5,259 nt of DNA from Actinomycetota bacterium (GTDB lineage: Bacteria > Actinomycetota > UBA4738): assembly GCA_005885025.1 (NCBI GenBank), contig VAYC01000153.1, positions 1-5,259 of the forward strand, given 5' to 3'. Of the stretch, positions 1-5,022 are shown piece after piece; positions within the stretch are counted from its first letter, which is position 1, and every line of letters begins with the position of its first letter. The position numbers were made by a program, and so were the translations under genes. A model generated the notes under the pieces. That model made no database searches. It saw only the letters and a list, made by a program, of their open reading frames with translations, and had not been told where the DNA came from.

Positions 1-1
1 C

Positions 2-982
2 GTGTCGGGGTACCACATCCGGGAGGCGGGCTCGACAGCACAGCAGGAACTGGCCTTCACGCTGGCCGATGGTTTCTCGTACGTGGAGCTCGGGAGGGAT
101 CGAGGGCTGGACGTCGACGCGTTTTCCCAGGGTCTCTCGTTCTTCTTCAACGCCCACATCGATTTCTTCGAGGAGATCGCCAAGTACCGGGCAGCTCGTC
201 GGATCTGGGCCCGGTGGCTACGCGACCGCTATGGGGCGAAGGACGAGCGAAGCTGGCGCCTTCGATTCCACACGCAGACGGCCGGATGCTCGCTCACCGC
301 CCAGCAGCCCGAGAACAACATCGTGCGAACGGCCATCGAGGCGTTGTCGGCTGTCCTCGGCGGCACGCAGTCCCTGCACACCAACGCTCTGGACGAAGTC
401 CTGGCGCTCCCGACGGAGAAGGCGGCCCAGATCGCGCTGCGAACCCAGCAGATCATCGCGTACGAGACCGGAGTGGCCAACGTGATCGACCCCCTGGGCG
501 GTTCGTACTTCGTGGAGTCGCTCACCAACCGCATGGAGGGCGCGGCCGAGGAGTACTTCGCCAAGATCGAGGAGATGGGAAAGGGGTCCATGCTCGAAGG
601 GATGCTGGTCGGCATCGAACGAGGCTACTTCCAGTCCGAGATCGCCGACGCAGCATTCCGCGAGCAGGAGCTGTACGAGAAGGGCCGGATGGTCAAGGTG
701 GGGGTGAACGAGTTCGTGGACCCGGACGAAGGTCCCATCGACATCCTCATCATCGCGCCCGAGACAGAGGACCGCCAGATCGAGGCCGTGCAGCGAACCC
801 GCGCCCGGCGCGACCAGTCCAAGGCCGAGCAGGCCCTGGCCAGCCTGAAATCGGCCGCCGGTGGCGACGACAACCTCATCCCGCTCCTGGTGGACTGCGC
901 CCGCGCGTACTGCACGGAGGGCGAGATCACCGACGCGCTCAAGGAAGTGTTCGGGGAGTACACGGAGACGCCCCGGTTCTGA
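2..982 (+). CDS. B12-dependent acyl-CoA mutase large subunit (methylmalonyl-CoA mutase family), 3' part
   Basis: The protein enters the window already in frame; the GTG at base 2 is an internal Val, so the N-terminal part is missing. It belongs to the adenosylcobalamin-dependent acyl-CoA mutases, which rearrange methylmalonyl-CoA/succinyl-CoA or, in close relatives, isobutyryl-CoA/butyryl-CoA. Visible landmarks, numbered from base 2: SGYH at 2-5 (His5 matches the catalytic His244 of Propionibacterium shermanii MutB), LRFHTQTAGCSLTAQQ at 87-102, GGTQSLHTNALDE at 120-132, IDPLGGSYFVE at 162-172, then a helical tail. It stops at Phe326 with no B12-binding domain (no DxHxxG), so it is the short-type large subunit that needs a separate small cobalamin-binding subunit, not encoded next to it here. 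The residues that choose substrate (MutB Tyr89 and Arg207) lie before the window, so methylmalonyl-, isobutyryl- or hydroxyisobutyryl-CoA cannot be separated. Residue 44 is Gly where MutB has Arg283. Confidence 0.93.
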   Translation: MSGYHIREAGSTAQQELAFTLADGFSYVELGRDRGLDVDAFSQGLSFFFNAHIDFFEEIAKYRAARRIWARWLRDRYGAKDERSWRLRFHTQTAGCSLTAQQPENNIVRTAIEALSAVLGGTQSLHTNALDEVLALPTEKAAQIALRTQQIIAYETGVANVIDPLGGSYFVESLTNRMEGAAEEYFAKIEEMGKGSMLEGMLVGIERGYFQSEIADAAFREQELYEKGRMVKVGVNEFVDPDEGPIDILIIAPETEDRQIEAVQRTRARRDQSKAEQALASLKSAAGGDDNLIPLLVDCARAYCTEGEITDALKEVFGEYTETPRF

Positions 983-984
983 CC

Positions 985-1023
985 CGGCCTCAGCCATTCG
1001 TCCGTCCCCTGGTGGAGAGGCCG
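985..1023 (+). terminator. Possible stem-loop after the mutase gene
   Basis: CGGCCTC at 985-991 is complementary to GAGGCCG at 1017-1023, a perfect 7-bp stem that begins 2 bases after the mutase stop codon. The loop is long (25 bases) and no T-run follows, so it is not a classical intrinsic terminator. It could be a weak terminator or chance pairing in GC-rich DNA. Confidence 0.2.
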
Positions 1024-1043
1024 AACATCCGCCCATTCGCCGA

Positions 1044-1071
1044 TTGCGGAAGGCTCCACGACGGGTACCGT
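1044..1071 (+). promoter_or_regulatory. Candidate sigma70-type promoter for the PAS gene
   Basis: TTGCGG at 1044-1049 and TACCGT at 1066-1071 are separated by 16 bases and resemble -35 and -10 elements of a housekeeping promoter. Transcription would begin near 1078, giving a leader of about 20 bases that carries the GAAAGGGG ribosome-binding site. This is pattern matching only, in a 118-base gap between same-strand genes; read-through from the mutase gene is an alternative. Confidence 0.3.
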
Positions 1072-1100
1072 AGTCGCGGCTTGCGGCGAAAGGGGCCTCA

Positions 1101-1538
1101 TTGAAGCAGTGGGAGCTTCGCGGGGTGACGGTGGATGCCGGCAGACCGGACGGACTCCGGCCTTCCGTCGATCTCCTGGACCCTCTGCGCGTCCTGGTCA
1201 ATCAGGCTCCTGCGCTGTTCTGGACGACGGACGCGGAGCTCGTCCTCACCTCGTCCTTGGGGGCCGAGTTCGACCGGCTGGGGCTCGGGGCCAACCAGCT
1301 CGTCGGCACGAGACTCGTCGAACTGTTCGAGAGCGAGCAGTATGCGGAGTTGATCGACGCCCATCACCGGGCACTGGCTGGTTCCTCTGTTCACTTCGAG
1401 GCAAGGTGGGCTGGGCAGTCTTTCCGGGCCAGAGTGGCTCCTCTCCGGGACCTGGCGGAACAGATCATCGGGACCATCTGCGTCGCCGTCGAGAAGGGCC
1501 AACCGGAGCGAGAAGGACCCATTTGGTCTGAGCGCTAG
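1101..1538 (+). CDS. Small stand-alone PAS-domain protein
   Basis: A 145-residue soluble protein. Residues about 28-131 read as one PAS fold: a first helix and strand with APALFWTTDAELVLTSS (37-52), a loop with LVGTRLVELF (67-76), a helix with YAELIDAHHRALAG (81-94), and the last strands VHFEARWAGQSFRARVAPL and IIGTICVAVE (to 131). PAS domains sense ligands, cofactors or redox state, or mediate protein contacts; no ligand can be named from this sequence. Such a segment usually precedes a kinase or GGDEF domain, but here only a 14-residue charged tail follows and then a stop. The start is TTG, chosen because GAAAGGGG lies about 6 bases upstream; GTG codons at 1125 and 1131 have poorer upstream sites. 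It follows the mutase gene by 118 bases, and a functional link is not evident. It could be a single-domain sensor or a remnant of a larger one. Confidence 0.78.
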   Translation: MKQWELRGVTVDAGRPDGLRPSVDLLDPLRVLVNQAPALFWTTDAELVLTSSLGAEFDRLGLGANQLVGTRLVELFESEQYAELIDAHHRALAGSSVHFEARWAGQSFRARVAPLRDLAEQIIGTICVAVEKGQPEREGPIWSER

Positions 1539-1558
1539 CGAAGCACGGTCACGCTTCG
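1539..1558. terminator. Possible bidirectional stem-loop between convergent genes
   Basis: CGAAGC (1539-1544) and GCTTCG (1553-1558) form a 6-bp inverted repeat around an 8-base loop. It begins right after the PAS gene's TAG and covers the last codons and stop of the converging methyltransferase gene (stop at 1549-1551). There is no T-run on either strand, so termination activity is a guess from position. Confidence 0.22.
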
Positions 1559-2289
1559 GCGATCACCGCGAACCGTGGCACGTGTTCGAGCCAGCCCAGA
1601 ACGGCTCCCGCTGCCTGGCGCCGCGCCCACTCGACGTCTCGGAGACGCTCCACGCGCACGTTCGACCATCCGGCGGCATCGACGGCGTTCATCAGAGGCT
1701 CGAGCGTCGTGGCATTGGCGAGGGGGAGGGAATCCAGGACCACCGGGTCGTACGGGGCGTGGTGATCGTGCGCCGTGCCCTGGACACGGCGAGTGGCATT
1801 GGTCAATCGGTTGCGAGCCTGGTCCAGAGGCCGGGTGCGCGCGAAGATCCCTTCGAACAGGACGAGACGGCCTCGAGGCGCGGCCGCGCGCCACGCCGCG
1901 AGGGCGGCCACGGGGTCTGGCGTGGTCCACAACAGGTGACGCTCCACCACGGCGTCGAACGGACCGTCGGGCGGCCCGGTGGCCGGCCCGATGATCGTTC
2001 GAAGACGCAGCCGCCTGGCCTCGGCCTTCCGCGTCGCTCTGGAAAGCATCTCGGGTGACAGGTCCAGAGCCGTCACGTCGTACCCGAGGCCGGCAAGTAG
2101 CAGGCTGATGGCACCCGTCCCCGCGCCCACATCGAGGACCGAAGCGGGCGGGGCGGGAAGATGGCGGACCAGGGCGGCGCGCCAGCAGGCGGCTTCCACC
2201 GGATCGCCGAGGGCGTGCGACGGCGACTCGTCGTAGGTCCGGGCGTCTTCGTCCCACCACCGACGAAGCCGCTCGTCGACGTCGGTCAT
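1549..2289 (-). CDS. Class I SAM-dependent methyltransferase, substrate unknown
   Basis: A 246-residue cytosolic protein with the Rossmann-like methyltransferase fold. Motif I is VLDVGAGTGAISLLLA at 51-66 (the SAM-binding glycine loop), motif II is VTALDLSPEML at 72-82 with Asp76 placed to bind the SAM ribose, and FDAVVERHLLWTTPDP at 111-126 is the motif IV region, followed by PRGRLVLFEG (138-147). The N-terminal WWDEDARTYDE segment (11-21) is the usual lid helix of Methyltransf_11/25 and UbiE-like enzymes. The C-terminal 100 residues carry no acceptor signature that I recognise, so small molecule, lipid or sugar acceptors are all open. Its ATG lies 4 bases after the stop of the upstream membrane glycosyltransferase gene on the same strand, so the two are probably translationally coupled. 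No strong Shine-Dalgarno is visible ahead of it, which fits coupling. It converges on the PAS gene with 10 bases between stops. Confidence 0.88.
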   Translation of the reverse strand: MTDVDERLRRWWDEDARTYDESPSHALGDPVEAACWRAALVRHLPAPPASVLDVGAGTGAISLLLAGLGYDVTALDLSPEMLSRATRKAEARRLRLRTIIGPATGPPDGPFDAVVERHLLWTTPDPVAALAAWRAAAPRGRLVLFEGIFARTRPLDQARNRLTNATRRVQGTAHDHHAPYDPVVLDSLPLANATTLEPLMNAVDAAGWSNVRVERLRDVEWARRQAAGAVLGWLEHVPRFAVIAEA

Positions 2290-2293
2290 CTGA

Positions 2294-3511
2294 TCAGCCT
2301 ACCGCCCGCCGGGACGTGGTTCCTTGGCTCGCTATGAGCGAGGCCCACACCAGCAGCTCGATGGGGTACACGACGTAGCCGAACCGCGCGGCCGGCGCGA
2401 ACACGAACCCCACCGCAAAAACAGCGGCAGCACGGGACGCGGCCCCCGCCACCGACGTGGGCGGCCGGCGGACCAGGAGGTACGCGACCAGGATCGCCAC
2501 GACTCCGATCAGGGCGATCGTGACCCCCGTCCTGGCCTCAGGGAAGGCGTGGACCACGAGGGAGCCGAGGGTGGGGGTCGCCGCCGAGGTCTGTTGTCTG
2601 CCCAACCCCAGTGGGAAGCGGACGGCGTCCTCCCAGAATGCCCCTGGGTTCCAGGCTGTGAACGTCGCGATGACCGGCAGGACGACCGCGGCAGCCGCGC
2701 CGGCGAGCTTGGCGGCCGTCCGGCGGCCGTTCGCCAGTGCCACGGTCGCCACCAGGAAGGGGACGAGGATCCAGGCCGTCTGCTTGGTCGCGGCGGCGAT
2801 TCCCAACGCGATGCCGGCGCCCAGGGGCCGCTCCTGTCCGGCCAGCACGACCGCGAGGAGCATGAGCCCAAGGACGGGAAGGTCGTCTCCGCCGGTGGCC
2901 ATGAGGAGGGCCCCGGTGGGAAGCACGACCAGCCACTGGAAGGCCCGGAGCCTGTTGCCGGCCGGAGAGCGAGCCATGGCGAGCGCCGTTCCCCCGATGG
3001 CGAGCGTTGCCACCGCGAACCACACGCGGGCGTCGGCGATGGGTCGGTCTCCGGCGAGCGCCCTGGGAAGCCCGAACGCGATCATCCCGGGGAGGTAGGG
3101 GAAGTGGGTCTTGGTCCCCAGGGGACGGTCGGCCAGAGGACCGTGGAGGTAGGTGACCGCGTAAGGATCCCGGCCGTGGACGAGAGCCTTCGCCGCCTCC
3201 TCGGTGACGATGGCCTCGGCCTGGACGTGCTGGCCGGGGGAGGTTCGGGCGCGCCATGCCACCTCCAGTCCCAGAGGGAGAAGCGCCGCGCCCGCAAGGA
3301 CGAGGAGGGCGAGCCAGATCCGTGCGCGACTGGGTGCCCCCCGGATGGCCAGGAACGCAGCGGCAGCGGCGCCGGCGGTGTAAGGGCCCACCGCCACGCG
3401 GCCCCACTCGCGATAGAGGGGGATCGACGCGAACCCGGCCACGACCAGGGCGAACACGGCCGAGCCCGCATACGACCCGGCGTCCAGGGCGGCGTGTCGG
3501 CGAACGCGCAC
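2294..3511 (-). CDS. GT-C fold polytopic membrane glycosyltransferase, GT87-like
   Basis: A 405-residue, very hydrophobic protein with about ten predicted membrane segments (roughly 13-33, 44-58, 64-84, 163-180, 191-204, 210-227, 231-259, 267-287, 328-348, 362-395). Between the third and fourth lies a large outside loop with EEAAKALVHGRDPYAVTY (104-121) and THFPYLPGMIAFGLP (135-149). A G-x-DPY motif in that loop and a later ATKQTAWILVPFL helix (241-253) are typical of GT87/DUF2029 and related polyprenol-sugar-dependent glycosyltransferases that build cell-envelope glycans. Donor, acceptor and catalytic acid cannot be fixed from the sequence. The GTG at 3511 is the first possible start: the 14 codons upstream hold no ATG, GTG or TTG and are preceded in the same frame by the TAG of the transporter gene. 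No good ribosome-binding site is seen. It is followed 4 bases later by the methyltransferase gene, suggesting a shared envelope-related role, which is inference. Confidence 0.8.
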   Translation of the reverse strand: MRVRRHAALDAGSYAGSAVFALVVAGFASIPLYREWGRVAVGPYTAGAAAAAFLAIRGAPSRARIWLALLVLAGAALLPLGLEVAWRARTSPGQHVQAEAIVTEEAAKALVHGRDPYAVTYLHGPLADRPLGTKTHFPYLPGMIAFGLPRALAGDRPIADARVWFAVATLAIGGTALAMARSPAGNRLRAFQWLVVLPTGALLMATGGDDLPVLGLMLLAVVLAGQERPLGAGIALGIAAATKQTAWILVPFLVATVALANGRRTAAKLAGAAAAVVLPVIATFTAWNPGAFWEDAVRFPLGLGRQQTSAATPTLGSLVVHAFPEARTGVTIALIGVVAILVAYLLVRRPPTSVAGAASRAAAVFAVGFVFAPAARFGYVVYPIELLVWASLIASQGTTSRRAVG

Positions 3512-3553
3512 GGCCGCAGGGTAGCCGAGCCTGGCGGGTTGGGAGGACCCCGC

Positions 3554-4435
3554 CTAGCCGCCGAACAACGCTGGAAGGAGGGTGGTCTTCCCCAGCACGA
3601 AGATCGTCCCGATCACCAAGCTGAAAACCCCGGTCAGTACGGCGACGGTTGCGTAGAGGGGGAAGTTCTTCGAGGCGCTGAGGTAGCCCATCGCCGATCC
3701 GAACGTGATCAATGAGTTCGACGAGAGCAGCCCGACGATGAACGCAACCAGGACGATGATGCCCGCGCTGGCGCCCCCTGCACCCGCCGCGGACAGGAAG
3801 ATCAGGACCTGAGTCGGCGTCTCCGCGCCCACTCCGTGGATCATGCCCACCGCGAAGGCGGTGCCCCGCCCGTAATTCATGAACGTGTCGTCCGGTTCGG
3901 GCTGGGAGTGGTGGTGATGTCCCGGCCGGCCGTGATGACCGTGGTGCCACGACGGTGCGTCTGCTGCCTCTGCCACCGTCACTCCTCCGGCAGGCTGTGG
4001 CTGGGTGCCGTTCGGTCTCTCCGCGGCCCTCCGGCGGGCCCATCGCGCTGCCTTTCGCACGCCCGAGAAGATCAACATCCAACGGCTGCGAAGCCGGAAG
4101 TCACGCCCGTGGCGGATCAAGGAGTAGAACACGTACACCCCGAGGAGCAGCAACGTCACGCCCACGATGCGGGTCATGACGTTGTCCACGCCGGACGGGA
4201 GATTCTCGCCGGCCACGATGGCCAGGCCGCCGAGGCTCAGGACCACCAAAGCATGACCGAGGGCGTAGAGCGTCCCGAACACCATGGCCTGGCGGCGATC
4301 CTCCTGGGAGCTGGTGATGTCGGTGATCGCGGCGATGTGGTCCCAGTCGATGCCATGGCGGAAGCCGAACCAGAACGCCGCCACGAGCAGTCCAAGGCGG
4401 AAGCCACCCTCCGAGAAGGCCGCGACCAGCGACAT
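3554..4435 (-). CDS. NiCoT-like nickel/cobalt transporter with His-rich loop
   Basis: A 293-residue integral membrane protein. Membrane segments lie roughly at 14-28, 52-76, 87-106, 193-218, 222-248 and 262-284. FRHGIDWDHIAAITD (25-39) contains the HX4DH signature (His27, Asp32, His33) of the NiCoT/HoxN and related Ni2+/Co2+ permeases, and LGHALVV (59-65) matches the family's second conserved His motif. MIHGVGAETPTQV (198-210) sits where classical NiCoTs have a GFDTATE-type segment, so this is a divergent branch. A 75-residue hydrophilic middle loop ends in a His cluster (HHGHHGRPGHHHH, 164-176) likely to bind metal, as in RcnA-type or metal-storage loops. Import is typical of NiCoT, but the His-rich loop also occurs in RcnA-type exporters, so direction is not settled. 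It lies 80 bases downstream of the Fur-family gene, and the gap holds repeated GTTGC sites. Confidence 0.82.
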   Translation of the reverse strand: MSLVAAFSEGGFRLGLLVAAFWFGFRHGIDWDHIAAITDITSSQEDRRQAMVFGTLYALGHALVVLSLGGLAIVAGENLPSGVDNVMTRIVGVTLLLLGVYVFYSLIRHGRDFRLRSRWMLIFSGVRKAARWARRRAAERPNGTQPQPAGGVTVAEAADAPSWHHGHHGRPGHHHHSQPEPDDTFMNYGRGTAFAVGMIHGVGAETPTQVLIFLSAAGAGGASAGIIVLVAFIVGLLSSNSLITFGSAMGYLSASKNFPLYATVAVLTGVFSLVIGTIFVLGKTTLLPALFGG

Positions 4436-4445
4436 CGTCCCGCCG

Positions 4446-4475
4446 ATTCAACCAGATTCCCGCAACGAGTTGCAA
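4446..4475 (-). promoter_or_regulatory. Candidate promoter of the transporter gene
   Basis: On the - strand TTGCAA (4475-4470) and TTGAAT (4451-4446) are 18 bases apart and loosely match -35 and -10 elements. Transcription would then begin only a few bases before the ATG at 4435, so the mRNA would be nearly leaderless; GGCGGG just ahead of the ATG is at best a weak ribosome site. The putative -35 sits inside the repeat cluster, an arrangement suited to repression. The match is weak. Confidence 0.25.
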
Positions 4476-4492
4476 CTGAGGCCAACTGCAAC
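4460..4492 (-). promoter_or_regulatory. Operator-like cluster of GTTGC repeats upstream of the transporter
   Basis: Read on the - strand, GTTGC occurs three times, starting at 4492, 4476 and 4466 (spacing 16 and 10 bases). The middle copy is the centre of a perfect 10-base palindrome, AGTTGCAACT (4468-4477), and GCAAC-GA-GTTGC (4462-4473) is a second perfect inverted repeat on the + strand. TTGCAA half-sites are the core of the Streptomyces Nur box (TTGCAA-N5-TTGCAA), though the spacing here differs. The cluster lies 25-57 bases upstream of the transporter ATG and is the likely binding site of the adjacent Fur-family protein. Confidence 0.5.
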
Positions 4493-4515
4493 AAGCGCGG
4501 TGCTGCGAGAGAGGG

Positions 4516-4959
4516 TCAGCTCGACAGCCGGCGCTCCTTCTTCTGGCACTGGGCGCAGAGCCCCGAGATCGCGAAGTGAGTCAGGTCCGGGCTGAAGCCG
4601 TGGTGGCGCACGATCAGCTGCTCCAGGCGCTCGGCTTCGTTCATCGAGAGCGAGTCCTCGGCCCCGCACCTCGAGCATGTCAGGTGAACGTGCTGGCTGT
4701 CGGAACGTCGGTGATATTCCGGGCCGGATTCCAGGTGGGCGTGGGCGAGAACGCCGAGGTCCTCGAGGACCCCCAGGGTCCGGTAGACGGTGGAGGGGTT
4801 GACGCCGGGAACCCGCTTCTGGACCCGCTGAGCGATCGCGGTGGGGCTGATGTGTCCCTCGGCGGTCATGATCTCGGTGATGATCGCTCGCCGCTGGGGC
4901 GTCATCCGGAGTCCCCGGGACCGTAGGAGCTCGAGCACCGAATCGCTAGCTGACGTCAT
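4516..4959 (-). CDS. Fur-family metalloregulator, Nur-like
   Basis: A 147-residue DNA-binding repressor of normal Fur length. The N-terminal winged helix has RMTPQRRAI (18-26) and the recognition helix PSTVYRTLGVLEDLGV (55-70). Two CxxC pairs (Cys95/98 and Cys135/138) form the structural zinc site. Candidate regulatory ligands are His73 and His75 (AHAHLESG), His83, His90, His92, Asp102 and His128 (LTHFAISGLC), plus His36. The HAH pair and His128 align with His70, His72 and His126 that make the nickel site of Streptomyces coelicolor Nur, and His36, His90 and His92 align with three of its four second-site ligands (the fourth, Nur His86, is Ser88 here). Alignment is from memory. The adjoining NiCoT-like transporter and TTGCA-containing upstream regions support nickel sensing; Zur or a generic Fur remains possible. 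It probably represses the transporter and itself. ATG at 4959 is chosen for family length; no Shine-Dalgarno precedes it, and a possible -10 lies so close that the mRNA may be leaderless. Confidence 0.87.
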   Translation of the reverse strand: MTSASDSVLELLRSRGLRMTPQRRAIITEIMTAEGHISPTAIAQRVQKRVPGVNPSTVYRTLGVLEDLGVLAHAHLESGPEYHRRSDSQHVHLTCSRCGAEDSLSMNEAERLEQLIVRHHGFSPDLTHFAISGLCAQCQKKERRLSS

Positions 4960-4969
4960 CGCAAGGGCC

Positions 4970-4998
4970 AGTGTACCGGCCTGCGTTGCAGGTGCACG
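4970..4998 (-). promoter_or_regulatory. Candidate promoter of the Fur-family gene
   Basis: On the - strand TACACT (4975-4970) matches a TAnnnT -10 element. With a 17-base spacer the -35 position would be CGTGCA (4998-4993), a poor match. Transcription would start about 0-5 bases before the ATG at 4959, so a leaderless mRNA is plausible and agrees with the missing ribosome site. The inverted repeat at 4980-4992 falls inside the spacer, as expected for autorepression. Confidence 0.4.
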
Positions 4999-5006
4999 GT
5001 CTTGCG
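4980..5006. promoter_or_regulatory. Operator-like TTGC repeats upstream of the Fur-family gene
   Basis: CCTGC-GTT-GCAGG (4980-4992) is a perfect 5-bp inverted repeat and is followed by the palindrome GTGCAC (4992-4997). On the + strand GTTGC (4985) and CTTGC (5001) are 16 bases apart, the same spacing as two of the GTTGC copies before the transporter gene. Aligning 4985-5005 (+) with 4492-4472 (-) gives 14 identical bases of 21: GTTGCAG at positions 1-7, TG at 9-10, C at 13 and TTGC at 18-21. It lies in the 63-base gap between the permease stop and the Fur-family ATG. Confidence 0.45.
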
Positions 5007-5022
5007 GGTGCGACGAGACTGG

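Noticed and set aside
214..1104. A 296-codon + frame and a 327-codon - frame (218-1201) overlapping the mutase gene
   Set aside because: Both lack domains and are rich in Arg, Gly and His, while the mutase frame matches a conserved enzyme throughout.
1582..2058. A 158-codon + frame opposite the methyltransferase
   Set aside because: No domain or ribosome site; the - strand frame contains all SAM-binding motifs in order.
2324..3715. A 463-codon open frame on the + strand opposite the glycosyltransferase and transporter genes
   Set aside because: The product is a low-complexity run of Gly, Arg, Glu, Asp and Pro with no domain. It is the antisense shadow of GC-rich codons; the - strand reading gives coherent membrane helices.
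2538..4082. A 514-codon open frame on the - strand crossing two real genes
   Set aside because: Arg/Pro/Gly-rich composition with no recognisable motif; it is an out-of-frame shadow of the glycosyltransferase and transporter.
4462..4473. GCAAC-GA-GTTGC read as an RNA hairpin or terminator after the Fur-family gene
   Set aside because: The loop of 2 bases is too tight for a stable hairpin and no T-run follows; a DNA operator explains the nested palindromes better.
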